Positions 26,907 through 38,067 of a stretch of DNA of 64,000 bases are shown here, piece by piece. The first letter of the stretch is position 1; each line of letters begins with the position of its first letter. The notes beneath the pieces are model-generated. The model was given only the letters and a program-made list of their open reading frames with translations. It did not search any database and was not told where the DNA came from. A program made the position numbers and the translations under genes. This stretch comes from Nitzschia sp. DOCU1. Taxonomy: Eukaryota > Bacillariophyta > Bacillariophyceae > Bacillariales > Bacillariaceae. Location: the NCBI GenBank assembly GCA_951394045.1, contig OX595990.1:3588549-3652548 (forward strand). Direction: 5' to 3'.

Positions 26907-29903
26907 CTACGAGGACTTTTCGACATTGGGTCCATCAAAGACGCGGCAAGTCTTGACACAATTGGCTCTCATATTCCAAATGTCCGTATCACAAGCTCCT
27001 TTGGCGGCTAGCTCGGCACAATTGTCCCAATCATCAACGTTGCTAGAGATTGGCTTGCGTCCTCGATCACCCACCAAACGATTGTCGCCGCCCCAATGAC
27101 GAGCTCTCGAAGCCATGGCCCAGTCATTATCTGCCGGAATGGGGAAAATAGTCGTGGTATCCGAAGTAATGACGTCAACATTGTCTTCATTCACGTCTGC
27201 AATGTAAATGGAAGCACTCATTCGAAAGCCAGACTTGTTACTCAAGTAATCACAAGCGGCTGTGCCGTGCATTGCGTCGTCGCCCACCAGCATGGCTTCG
27301 TCCATAATGTATTTGGCAAGCCCTTCTCGATCCGTCTTGTCGTCACGCAAAATAAACTCGGGAGGAGCATTATCGACTTGGATCAGAGGAAATAAGACGT
27401 TAAAGAACTTGCCGCCCGTTTCGGTCATGTCATAGTGCACGTAGCCTTGCTCGCAATGCGAGACGCCGATAAAGCATACGCCTTGGACAAACAAGCCGTC
27501 CAATTTGAAGAACTTTCCAATCGCCTCGAGAGTTTGATCAAAGTTGCCGGCCGCTAAAACTTTCAAATATTCTTCATGCGTGTGTTCATTGGCAGCATTC
27601 GCCCAGTGCATATTCGAGAGCCACTTCTTCTCTGGTCGATTAACATAATACACGAGATCGTCGTCATTGGGGTCGAACCGGAACATTTCAAAGGATCCAG
27701 GTTTCATGGGTTCTTTTCGTTGGAGCAAATCCCAGTACATGTCGACGATTCCAAGTCGCTCGGCATACGCCAAGAGTTCCTTTCGAAGCTTGGGATCCAA
27801 TCCAACGCGTGCTGAATACTTGTTGACTCGACCGTTGGTATCGGCCCAACGCATCGGCTCGATTTCACCCGGCTTTAAATGAGGCCGGCTTACAAAATCC
27901 TGATGGACTTGTTGATCGTCCTGCTTTTCACCGTCCTCTACCCAAGGACACTCGCCGTTCGTATCGGCACACTCAGTGCCAGCTGGTTCTTCCTGGATGC
28001 CACTGACGTTGATATTCTTCCAACGTTCCGAAAACAGCTCATCGGGTAGGTGCATGGGGTGACGAAAGGCATTTGGGATATATTCGTCATCGTTTTCCCA
28101 ATTGTCCACAAAATCAATATCGTTTCGGCCGAGTTCCAAAAGAGTTACCTCGTCCGCGGCAGGATCATACATTTGGACAGTGTACAAATAGATGGGCGTC
28201 CCGTCTTTGTTTTTACCAACTATGTCTCTCTCCAAGACATCACAGGTATACCAGAGTCCATCCTCGGGATCTCGACAGTGGAATAGTAGGTGGGGCAAGT
28301 ATGGATCGTCTTCTTCTTCTTCCAGCGTCCTCAGAGGGCTTGTTCGGTCCTTGTTCATATCGCTGGCTCGAATATACAAGTCGTCCCCTGGTTGCCACGA
28401 GTTTAAATGCCGTTGCCAAGCTCCTTGCCAATCTGAGCCGTAATCCAATACGATTTCTTCGCCCTCTTGAATGTCTCGTAATGCCACATAGTCCACTGCC
28501 AAGCACGTACCATGTTGAAAGCCCATGCGTTCGGGTGTCATTGCGAGGCATTTTGGATCCATCCAAGTTGTATCACTGGCCCATACTACCTTGACGTTGG
28601 GTTCGAGAGAATGATTGATATAAAAGGTCGAAGATCCATAGGGACACAAGAGCAAGGTAGTATCTGGTCGTCCGAAACAGTAGTTGAGCACAATTTGCCA
28701 TCCAATAGGATCGCCCAAATCAGGCTCCTCCCAACTGTCTGTGTCGTCTTCTACGAGACGTGTTTCATAGATTCGTAGCATGTTACGATCAATGATATGA
28801 AAAAGTGGCGAATGCGTCACCACCTCTCCTTGAGCCACGGGCCGTCTTGCAAAGGCACCTCGACCCGCTTGAGGGATTTGAGATTCTCCCACAACCAATC
28901 CATCCATGCAACGGCCGTGTTTTTCAAGATATTCCAAGGACCGAATACTCTTGGCTTGTTCAACGTCTCTCAAGGACGATCCAGTTTCTATTGCCGCTTT
29001 TACGTCTGCCCATTCTGTTGGTAGGGCAAGTATTGGCCCTTCGTCCAAGTTGAGCATCAAATCGAGCAATGCTGCAACATCACGAAGAATTTTTGTTGAC
29101 AAGTCCTTTTGGTCGTTGTTCAAGTGCGTCTTGACAAAGGATTGAAACGATTCATCATATTCTTGTTGACTTTTGTCCTTTCGTTCAAACAGCAATTGAT
29201 ATAAAGCTTGCATAGTCGTTTCCGGCAAGTCATAGTTTTGCTGCAGTGCTCCGAATTTCGTCAAGACGTCCTGAGCTACCGGATAATCCTCAGGGCGTGG
29301 TATCTTGCCCCCAAGCATTTCAACCTTGTCAGCAAACCAAACTTCTCCATAATCACTAAAGATTTCAGAAAAGGGTGGAATCTTGGTGAGAGTGGGGGTG
29401 TGGTATCCATGAATCGTTGAAAAGCCACCGACTCCTGGATCGCTCGATCGATGCATTTTCAACGTATCAATAGTCAAATTGTCGGGCTCTAAAATGTTGA
29501 TCACAGACGGTTTCGAATTAACCAAGCCGCCCGTACCCCCAGCCATGAAATGCGTATCGTCTGTATAGTGAGTCTCCATTTCAAACCCATTGGGATTGAT
29601 TAAGAACATGTGCAAATAGTCGCGCCAGTTGCTCGCGGCCGCCCTTTCAGAAGTTCCCTGAAACCCCCCCTGAAACCCCCCATTGTTGAGTTCCATATTG
29701 ATAAACGGAAGGACAACTTGATCGACATCCAAGGCATCGGCAACGCCAGCGTCGATCTCAGTAGCGCCGTTAAAGACGCCCAGGCCAGCTCCTGGAATCG
29801 TCGAGGGGGCGACCCATAGAAGACACTCGGAAGGATCGACGGCCGATGCAGCACACAGTAGCAGCCCTCCAAATATCGCCTGAAACCCCTGCCTTTTCAT
29901 CAT
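26907..29903 (-). CDS. Secreted double-SET protein with C-terminal dioxygenase-like domain, paralogue 1 (998 aa)
   Basis: Single exon from ATG 29903. A signal peptide (FGGLLLCAASAVDPSECLL) comes first. A divergent SET domain follows at about 30-200: IPGAGLGVFNG, then GTGGLVNS, then EIFSDYGEVWF. A second, canonical SET domain lies at about 340-495: QIPQAGRGAFARR, YINHS with His431, and GEEIVLDYG with Tyr488. The conserved C-terminal region (about 690-940) contains His823-x-Asp825 in GYVHYDMT, His879 in AMHGTAACDY and Arg894 in FRMSASIYI. This spacing suits a 2-oxoglutarate/Fe(II)-type fold and is inference. A Cys-rich tail (NCAELAAKGAC, NCVKTC; about 955-990) resembles a short ShKT domain. It may modify proteins in the secretory path or outside the cell; the substrate is unknown. 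It has about 80% identity by eye to paralogue 3. Confidence 0.88.
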   Translation of the reverse strand: MMKRQGFQAIFGGLLLCAASAVDPSECLLWVAPSTIPGAGLGVFNGATEIDAGVADALDVDQVVLPFINMELNNGGFQGGFQGTSERAAASNWRDYLHMFLINPNGFEMETHYTDDTHFMAGGTGGLVNSKPSVINILEPDNLTIDTLKMHRSSDPGVGGFSTIHGYHTPTLTKIPPFSEIFSDYGEVWFADKVEMLGGKIPRPEDYPVAQDVLTKFGALQQNYDLPETTMQALYQLLFERKDKSQQEYDESFQSFVKTHLNNDQKDLSTKILRDVAALLDLMLNLDEGPILALPTEWADVKAAIETGSSLRDVEQAKSIRSLEYLEKHGRCMDGLVVGESQIPQAGRGAFARRPVAQGEVVTHSPLFHIIDRNMLRIYETRLVEDDTDSWEEPDLGDPIGWQIVLNYCFGRPDTTLLLCPYGSSTFYINHSLEPNVKVVWASDTTWMDPKCLAMTPERMGFQHGTCLAVDYVALRDIQEGEEIVLDYGSDWQGAWQRHLNSWQPGDDLYIRASDMNKDRTSPLRTLEEEEDDPYLPHLLFHCRDPEDGLWYTCDVLERDIVGKNKDGTPIYLYTVQMYDPAADEVTLLELGRNDIDFVDNWENDDEYIPNAFRHPMHLPDELFSERWKNINVSGIQEEPAGTECADTNGECPWVEDGEKQDDQQVHQDFVSRPHLKPGEIEPMRWADTNGRVNKYSARVGLDPKLRKELLAYAERLGIVDMYWDLLQRKEPMKPGSFEMFRFDPNDDDLVYYVNRPEKKWLSNMHWANAANEHTHEEYLKVLAAGNFDQTLEAIGKFFKLDGLFVQGVCFIGVSHCEQGYVHYDMTETGGKFFNVLFPLIQVDNAPPEFILRDDKTDREGLAKYIMDEAMLVGDDAMHGTAACDYLSNKSGFRMSASIYIADVNEDNVDVITSDTTTIFPIPADNDWAMASRARHWGGDNRLVGDRGRKPISSNVDDWDNCAELAAKGACDTDIWNMRANCVKTCRVFDGPNVEKSS

Positions 29904-29996
29904 CGTCGCAGCCCGTTGTGTCTATGATCCATCAGTCGAAGTAAATAGTGTTGCCCGACGAGGAAGATGTGTCGGAAGGGGCCCTTGGCATTTTTT

Positions 29997-30005
29997 GGCG
30001 GGAAA
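29997..30005. promoter_or_regulatory. E2F-type box upstream of SET1
   Basis: GGCGGGAAA within TTTTTTGGCGGGAAAA, about 94 bp upstream of the SET1 start. The same nonamer stands upstream of both other SET paralogues and of the PAQR gene. Confidence 0.55.
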
Positions 30006-30380
30006 ATCTGCGAGAAAGATCGGCCGAGCCCAACGGTCGTTTTCGCACGTGCCATCTTCATCTGTTCGTCAAAAGAATGAGGGTAAGTACATAAATACGA
30101 TACATGCGAGCCAACCCCCCCCCCCTTGGCAGCAATTCGGCGCGATTTCGCCAAAACCGAGCGCTCCATTGTGCAACCTGCTGTAGTCGATAAAAAGGAA
30201 TGGTGCTGAATGGTCCGCAGAGACAATGGAAGTCAAACAATAGACTTTGATTTCCCATGGGCAAAACTTCGTTTCCCTCTACCCCAGGAGTGATCGTTGG
30301 CGTATATCTGCTATAGCATATTGGATGCTCTTGCTTCGGAAGGTCTGACATGCAACTATTTCTTTAACTCAATTCGACAA
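30006..30380. other. Promoter side of SET1 and 3' flank of ATPase copy 2
   Basis: Contains a run of 11 C at 30115-30125. From about 30310 to 30380 it matches the 3' flank of ATPase copy 1 (9455-9560), which marks the inner edge of the segmental duplication. No gene. Confidence 0.5.
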
Positions 30381-33300
30381 CTACCACGCTACTGTTTTGA
30401 CGATGCAGCTCTTTTTGTCCTTGCCTTCATGGCTGCGGATATAGAGCTTGACAATCTCATTGTAGAACAAAAGAACAAGACCAGTAACTGGGGCACACAC
30501 CCACGGAATCCAGCCAACTTGGGTCGATCCGACGAGCTTCTGCACTCCGGGCGTGTAGGAAAAGAAGAGAACCAAGCACAACCCGATCAACACGCCGTAA
30601 AAAGTAAGCTTGTTTTCGACGCCATGCACAAACAGCGAAACGATGCGAGTCTTGCAAGCCCAAATGTGAACAAATTGTGCCACAGCCAATGTGATGTAGA
30701 ACGCAGTGGCTCCTTGAGAAAAGATTTCTTTCTGCTCCGCCTCAGAATACGTTGTATTGGTTCGCGGAATGAATACGGGCTCCGAGGCTGTCAGAGAGAA
30801 GTAACTTCCTCCCGTTTGCTCCAAGTTGGAAAAGTCAGAGAGGAGCAAGTCATTCGCCTTGTAGGTGTAGGTGTAGGCCACCATGCATCCACCCGAGATG
30901 ATCAAGCCTGAAACGACGTAGGAGTAAAAGAGAAGTACCGGCGACACCAACCGATCTCGGACGGGATCTCGCGGCTTGCGATCCATGATGTTCGACTCAG
31001 CTTTCTCGTAGGCCAGGGAGATGGCAGGTCCTAGCTCGGTTCCAAGGTCCATTGTGAGAACTTGCATTGGCGTCAAACCAGCGGGAAGTCCAGCCAATAG
31101 CGCGATCAGAGCGCTAACGGCCTGCGGAAAGATGTGTGCCATCGTATACGCGATTGTCTTTTTGATATTGTCAAAGATGATACGCCCCTCTTCGATACCT
31201 GCGACGATAGAAGCAAAGTTGTCGTCCATGAGCAAAATGTCAGCTGAATCTTGCGCAACTGCAGATCCATTCAGGCCCACTGCAAGAAGAAGTGAAGTGC
31301 ACGTAGTACAAGAAGATGAGGTGAGACGAGCGAAACAACCCGAAATCGCACGGTTTTCGGTATAGGGTACGTACTTGCCACGCCGATATCTGCCTGTTTG
31401 AGTGCGGGGGCATCGTTCACGCCATCACCGGTAACAGCGACAATCTTCCCCATGAGAGTCTGACACTTTTGAACAATGAGAAGCTTGTGCGCAGGTGTCG
31501 TTCGAGCGAAACAGACGCCACCTGGCTTCGATAATATGGATCGCCACTGGTCGTCGGACAACCCGTCAATACGACATCCGTGAATGACTGCGCCCTTGCA
31601 TGCTTCCCAATCGCCATCGGAGGTTGTGTGCTCGAGTAATTCAATGTTATTGTCGCTTTTTAGTAGCCCGATCTCCTTGGCAATCGATCGTGCTGTTAGG
31701 GGGTGGTCGCCAGTCACCATGAAGACCGCGACGCCAGCACGTTGGCACTTTTCGATCGCTTCAGGAACGTTGTCACGAGGTGGATCCATAATGGCAACTA
31801 GTCCGATGAAATTCAGACCAGTCGTTGGAAAGTTGTACTCGTTGTCCTCGCCTTTAAAGGCAAAGTCTGGCGGCGCGCGAAATGTCTTGGAGCAAAGGGC
31901 CAAAACACGTCGACCTTCCGATGCAAAGCGTTCGTATGCAGTTTGAAACTGTGTGCGAAAATCATCATCAATGTCCGCCCTGTATTGAAAAGCGGCGTCC
32001 TGACTGCCGGCATATGTAGTGCATCGGCCCAGAATCACTTCGGGTGCTCCCTTCATCAAAACCTCGTATTCCACCTCCCCGTTGATTTCCTCAGAACGAG
32101 TTTTCACGGCCACGAGTTGCCACTTGTTGGTACTATTGAATGGGACTTCGAACAGAATGGGATACTCATGTCGCAGATTTTGGGTAGAAACGATTTTGTC
32201 ACAATACTCCACGATCGCAACGTCGGATGGATTGCCTACGAAGCCGGGCTTTTCCATCTTTTCCATGGCAGTCCATGAGGAACGAAGAGCGTTGCTCCCC
32301 CAAGAAAGCCTAGAAAGATTTGAAACGGATCGCATCTGAACGTCTCTCAAGCTATCTTGTCGCATCGACAACTGCCTTTGCTCCAATGGCTTTGCGCGAT
32401 TGCACAGGATGCCAGCTCGAACGAGCAAGGCCTGAGGTTCTTGAGTGTGAATCGATGTTGCTTCCTTGCGATACCGACGTACAAAATGCCTGTTGTACCA
32501 AAGATCTGTAAGCGTCATCTGATTCTTGGTGAGCGTTCCTGTCTTGTCTGAGCAAATAACTGAGCACGATCCAAGCGTTTCGACGCAGTCCATTCGCTTG
32601 ACAAGCACTGCACGCTGAGCCATGCGACGAGCTGCTAGCGAAAGCAGCGACACAACCGTCGATGGAAGACCCTGGGGGACATTTGCCACCAAAATGGTCA
32701 AGAAGCCGTTGATAAACAGAGTGAAAATCTCTTCCACAGACCTTGCGTCCTGAACGAAAATGGCGATAAAGAAGCTGATGCAGGCCATGGATACGGCGAT
32801 GACAGCGACCAACTTGACAAAGTTTTTAACTTCTCGCTGCAAACTTTCGTTTCTGACGCAAGCTTGGCAATAGTGCCGATGGCCGACTTGTCACCAGTGC
32901 GAAGAACCATGCCAATCGCCATACCGTCGTAGCACAATGACCCGTTGAAAACAAGGTTCTTGCACTCAAACGTTCGCGTACCAGCTGGCGATGGCTGGTC
33001 TGAGCAGGCGATGGGCTCGGACTCGCCGGTAAGGGAGGAGCATTCGACCTTGAGACCACGGCAGAGCAGCAAAACCATGTCGGCGGGCACTTTATCGCCG
33101 ATCGCAATATGGACAAGATCTCCAGGCACCAAGCTATCGACTTCAACGTTAGCGTGCTTACCGTCACGGTAGACATTGCAGGTCGAAGCCAGCAGCGTCT
33201 TGAAGGAGTCCAATACTTTCCTCGCCTTGCCTTCTTCGTGCCACTGCACCAATCCTGTCAAGAAGACAACAGTCAGAAGGATAATGGCCAAGTACAAGTT

Positions 33301-33690
33301 GGTCGCATCGCCCAGGACAAAGAAGGCGACAATCGACAAGAGCCCGCTGATAATTAGCAAGATTAAGAATATGTTCTGAAATTGCTGCAGGAAACGTTTC
33401 CACTCTGGGGTCCTTGGGGGCGGTGTGAGTGCATTCTTGCCGTAAACTCCCAAACGCTTCAAAGCTTCGTCCGACGACAAACCGTCACTTCCCTCGACGG
33501 CAGCGAGATCGATGTTGCTGGCTGTATGAAGCTTGAAAATCTCATTCAACGTCATGTATGCCTCCACCAATACATCTTGCGTTGTTCCTGTGGACACTTC
33601 AGGAGGCGACACGCCAGTGCCGATTTCGACGTCGTCCTCATCGAGGCCTTTGTTGGCCTCCTTGTCTGGTGCCATTTTGTTGTCTTTCAA
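30381..33690 (-). pseudogene. P-type cation ATPase (Na+/K+-ATPase-like), copy 2, frameshifted by a 13-bp deletion
   Basis: Close paralogue of the gene at 9561-12880. The intron is at the same position (31374-31280, 95 bp) and all catalytic motifs are kept, including CSDKTGTLTKNQM and TGDGVNDAPALKQAD. Two possible starts exist: ATG 33690, or ATG 33675, which aligns with copy 1. At about 32844 it lacks 13 bp that copy 1 has (ACGAAA to TTTGCAGCG directly, without ATGCGCGAATCCAT in between, and with one G in its place). Translation therefore leaves the frame just before M3 and stops soon after, around residue 330. Every other position is in frame and most differences look silent, so the break is recent, or it is a sequencing or assembly error. 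If the break is real, only a truncated N-domain and actuator fragment would be made. Confidence 0.8.
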
Positions 33691-34479
33691 GATTTTATGG
33701 CATTGTTGTAAGCAGGAGGGCGAAGTCGGGATCTGGGCAGCATTACGTGGCGCGTTGGGGATCTGTCACGATCATGACGAGCAGAGTAATCGCGACACGA
33801 TTAACCGGTTCTGACCCGTCAACCGTACCAACCATGAAATCCATCGGGAATGCTGGGCGGATGGAAAACCTTCGCGCAAGATTGGCAGGCGAAACAAGGA
33901 TAGAGTAATCGCAAAACGAATAACTATGGCATGATTGAAGTCCATCGGAATGCTAGGCGGATGGATGGAGAACCTTCTCGCAAGCTTGGGAGGCGAAACA
34001 AGGACGGAGTAATCGCAAAACGAATACGCCGGTCATGATTTTTTAAAAGGATTGGTTGTTGTAGTCGTGTGGTGTATCTGGTGCCACGTGGTGGGAGCCT
34101 CATCACTCGAGAGGACTCAGCCGACCTGATTGCTGAATGTAGGAAGGAAGGTAGGAACGGAGGGAATACATAGAGGTGCACGCTCAGGCGTGCCCCAGCG
34201 CGAAAATCGCGTAGGACCTTTTAGCAGAAAAACATTGCGCACTTGGCGCGCGATTTGTTAGGGACAGTGTATTATCGCCGACGTGTCGACTTGGTGTGGT
34301 TTCGATATATATAAGAAATATATATAATATACGTAGATGTATATGTATTCAGGGACATCTGTCGCTGGGCGATAAATTACTTGATCATTTATTGTCTTTT
34401 CATCTTTGGAAAAGCTGGCTGTTGTCTGTGCTCATCATTATTTTACAGAAAAACAGAAGGACCACAAACGAGCACCAAG
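33691..34479. other. Intergenic between divergent ATPase copy 2 and the KATKAP gene
   Basis: Includes a ~101-bp tandem duplication (33836-34040), a fragment of the 13-kb repeat unit (about 34080-34130, AGGACTCAGCCGACC) and a TA-rich stretch at 34305-34345 (ATATATATAA-type) that could serve as core promoter for the gene at 34480. Confidence 0.5.
33836..34040. repeat. Tandem duplication, two ~101-bp units
   Basis: TCCATCGG at 33840 and 33941 start two copies that share AATGCT.GGCGGATGG, GCGAAACAAGGA and GAGTAATCGCAAAACGAATA. Non-coding. Confidence 0.7.
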
Positions 34480-35184
34480 ATGATAAAGCAATACCTCGCA
34501 GCCTTATGGTTGCTCGCCCAAGGGCACAGCTCCCATGCCACTTGCGAATCTCTGTTCGAGTTTGAGCTTCTGACCGACGACCAGGGAGCTGAAACGAGCT
34601 TTTCGCTCGTCGACACTTCCAGTGGCGTGGTTTTGCTCTCAAAAGAGGCCGGCGCCTACGCCTCGAACTCTCGCTATACCGAAAGCATCTGCCTTCCTGC
34701 CGATGAGATCTTTACGTTCACTCTCAACGATGTTAATGGACTATGCTGCGAGGCCGGACGTGGGGACTACGCCATCTTTTTCAACGGGGAGATGATTGGT
34801 GCTGGAGGGAAGTTTGTTGGATCTCAATCCTTCACTTTTGATACCTTCGGATTCAACGTCGAAGAAGCGCAACGAGAGCTCAGGAAGAATAATCCTAAGT
34901 TGAAACTCTACCAGCAGAAGGCAACTAAGGCGCCCAAGGCAACGAAGGCTCCCAAGGCAACGAAAGCTCCCACGGCAACGAAGGCTCCCAAGGCAACGAA
35001 GGCTCCCAAGGCAACGAAGGCTCCCAAGGCAACGAAGGCTCCCAAGGCAACGAAGGCTCCCAAGGCAACGAAGGCTCCCAAGGCAACTAAGGCTCCCAAG
35101 GCAACTAAGGCTCCCAAGGCAACTAAGGCTCCCAAGGCGACTAAGGCTCCCAAGGCAACTAAGGCTCCCAAGGCTAAACAGTGA
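34480..35184 (+). CDS. Secreted protein with N-terminal Cys-containing domain and KATKAP hexapeptide tail (234 aa)
   Basis: ATG 34480 gives a clean signal peptide (IKQYLAALWLLAQGHSSHA) and is preferred to the upstream in-frame ATG at 34381. The mature N-terminal domain (about 22-140) contains SLFEFELLTDDQGAETSFSL, SICLPADEIFTFTLND, NGLCCEAGRGDYAIFFNGE and GGKF. The same pattern of TTDxxxxETSW, Y-T-F-x-x-x-D, G-x-C-C and G-x-Y recurs in secreted proteins of stramenopiles, but I know of no proven function. The C-terminal third is 14 exact or near-exact KATKAP hexapeptides ending KAKQ. Such a strongly basic repeat outside the cell could bind silica, polyanionic polysaccharide or cell-wall protein; this is inference. 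Confidence 0.85.
   Translation: MIKQYLAALWLLAQGHSSHATCESLFEFELLTDDQGAETSFSLVDTSSGVVLLSKEAGAYASNSRYTESICLPADEIFTFTLNDVNGLCCEAGRGDYAIFFNGEMIGAGGKFVGSQSFTFDTFGFNVEEAQRELRKNNPKLKLYQQKATKAPKATKAPKATKAPTATKAPKATKAPKATKAPKATKAPKATKAPKATKAPKATKAPKATKAPKATKAPKATKAPKATKAPKAKQ
34918..35169 (+). repeat. 14 x 18-bp coding minisatellite (KATKAP)
   Basis: The unit AAGGCAACGAAGGCTCCC is repeated 14 times without frame loss. One unit is TATKAP instead of KATKAP. The unit variants ACT/ACG/GCG are clustered in blocks, which indicates growth by unequal exchange or slippage. Confidence 0.93.
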
Positions 35185-35437
35185 GGATCCATAAGCATCA
35201 GATGGGGTTTCCTGTTGATAGTTTCAGATTCAGGAGCTCATCAAGCAATTCATCATTTGTCTATTTATTTGTCTGGCATTGTGATTCTCTTTACCTTCAG
35301 AAGGCTCTTCTACAGAGTACTAGAGGTGGCTCGTAGGCCTCCTCCCAATTTGATAGACAGCTTTTCTTGCTTCCGTTCAATGCGACACCAGAAAACTGGC
35401 GTCATAACGAGCAATGTGAATACTATTAGCTAGTTTG
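35185..35437. other. Short intergenic between convergent genes
   Basis: Only 3' flanks of the KATKAP gene and of SET paralogue 2; nothing else seen. Confidence 0.5.
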
Positions 35438-38067
35438 TTAACTTGTCGATTGCACCATGATTTCGTCCGAAACGAAAACGCCACACGTCTGGACGCAATT
35501 TGCCCTCATACTCCAAATGTCCTCGTCGCATGCCCCTTCGGCGGCTAGCTCGGCGCATTCTTTCCATTTGTCGTAATTGGTAGTAATGGGACCCCGACCT
35601 TTATCACCAACCAATCGATTTTCGCCTCCCCAATGTCGGGCTTTCGACGCCATTGCCCAACTTTGATCTTCGGGCACGGGGAAGATGGTCGTGGTATCGG
35701 CAACGATGGTCTCTACATTCTTTTCATTCACATCCGCAATATAAATGGCGGCACTGATTCGGATTCCAGACTTATCGGTCAAGTAATCACAAGCTGCCGT
35801 TCCATGATAAGCGTCGTCCCCCACCACCATGGCTTCATCCGCAATATAGCTGGCGTAACCCACTAATTCCGTCTCATCGTCGCGCAACATGAATTCCGGC
35901 GGCGCATTCTCAACTTGGATCAGCGGCCAAAGTACATTGAAAAACTTGCCGCCAGTATTGGTCATGTCATGATGTAAATAGCCCTTGTCGCATTGCGAGA
36001 CTCCAATAAAGCTGACGCCTTGTACAAAGATACCATCCAATTCAAAGTGTCGGCCAATCGCATCGAGGGTTTGATCAAAGTTACCCGCAGCCAACACTTT
36101 GAGAAATTCTTCATGAGTATGTTCATTGGCAGCATTGGCCCAATGCATATTGGAGTGCCATTTCTTCTCTGGTCGATTGACATAATACACGAGTTGATCG
36201 TCGTTGGGGTCGAACCGGAACATTTTGAAAGACCCTGGGACCATGGGCTCTTTGCGTTGTAACAAATCCCAATACATGTCGATGATGCCGAGTCGTTCGG
36301 CATAGGCCAAGAGTTCCTTGCTGAGCTTGGGGTCCAATCCGACGCGTGCCGAATACTGATTGACAGGGCGCTGGCTGTACGCCCAGCGAATCGGTTCGAT
36401 TTCACCTGGTTGAAGGTGAGGCTCGGCCACAAAATCTGTCTTTAGTCCAGTACCAATACTAGCCTCATTGTCTTCCCAAAGACAAGTACCATCCGTACAT
36501 TCTTCCGTGTCCGAGCTGGTAATCCAATAGGAAGACAATAATTCGTCCGGCAACTTTATGGAATGTCGAAAGGCATTGGGAAGAAATTCGTCTCCTGAAA
36601 ACCATTCTTCAACAAATCGAATATCGTCGCGTTGTAGTCCCTTGACGGTTTCCACTCGAGCTTCTCGCGTCACGTAGGTAGCTTCTTCGTCTTCATCTTC
36701 TTCGTCGGCAACTTCGACAGTCCGTTCAATGAGCACATCGGCATTGTACAAGTATATGTCCATGTCATTGCCTTGAAGTTGAATTCGTTCCACGATATCG
36801 CAGGCATGCCACTCGTCCAAATGGTAGCATTCTAATCGTAAATTGCCCGGATACGGATCTCCCGCTTGTTCTTCTGCCAAAGTTTTAAGAGGAATACTCA
36901 AGTCGTTGAGTTGCTGAGCTCGTATATACCGAGGATGAGGTGATGCCACTTGAGGATCGGGTGCCCATGTCGCCATGTGATGATCCCATGCTTGTTGCCA
37001 TTCGGGACCATAATCCAAGAGTATTTCTTCTCCTGGTTGAATATCTCGAGTAGCGATATAATCAATCGCCAAACAAGTCTTGTGTTGAAAGGCTAATTTG
37101 CCAAGAGTCATGTCCAAACACTTTGGATCAAACCAACTGGCGTCCGTGGCCCACGCAATCTTGACATTTGATTTATCAGCTGGAGAGTGATTGATGTAGG
37201 GCGTCGACGAGCCATAGGGACACAATAGCAATGAAGTATCGTTTCGTCCGAAACAATAATTCATCAAAAGTTGCCATCCGACGGGATGTTTGGCATCCCG
37301 CTCTTCCCAAGATTCGCCTGTCTCTTCGTCTCGAAACAATCGAGCGCTATAAATTCTCAAAATTTCCTTATCAATGACATGCAAGAGTGGAGCGTGGGTG
37401 ACATAGTCACCCTTGCGATAGGCTCGTCTTGCAAAGGCACCTCGTCCGGCTTGTGGAATGGTCGAATTGCCCGGTACGAGTCCATCCATACAACGTCCAT
37501 GTGTTCTCAAGTCGTCGAGTGAGCGTGTACTCTTTTGCAATTCCAGTGCTCTTAAAGACCCCAGCTTGAGAGCCAAAGAAGCCTCTGACCATTCTTTTGG
37601 CAAGGCTAGAATGGCACCGTCTCCTAAATCCAACAAGGCTTCAGTAACATCGGCCATGCCCGACACAAATGACGAAATATCGCCGGATAAATGCTGAGAA
37701 ACAAATGCCATGAGTTCTGCATCAAAATCGTCTTCGTGCAATCGCTTGAATAACAAGTCATACATGGCTTGCCATGTCGTTTCTGCAATCTGTTGATTTT
37801 CTTGGATAAACTCTTGAAGTGTCGTCCAAAATTCTTCGGCGTCGTCCCAATCTTGTACCATGGGCACCATTCCAATAATTTCTTGTCGTTCTTCAAACCA
37901 CTTTTGTCCATACGAGCCAAAGATTTCGGCTCCGACTGGGATTTCGGCCAGAGTCGGCGTATGATATCCATGATAGGAAGAAAAGCCGCCCACTCCTGGA
38001 TCGGTAGAACGATGCAGGCCGATCGTGTCCACTAGTAAGCTACCCGGTTCTTCCACGTTATTCAAGG

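Noticed and set aside
31271..32842. Separate short ATPase gene starting at 32842
   Set aside because: It begins at a TTG in mid-domain; it is the downstream part of frameshifted ATPase copy 2.
34908..35198. Antisense frame with Ala-Leu-Gly repeats
   Set aside because: Complement of the KATKAP minisatellite; it is open only because of the 18-bp periodicity.
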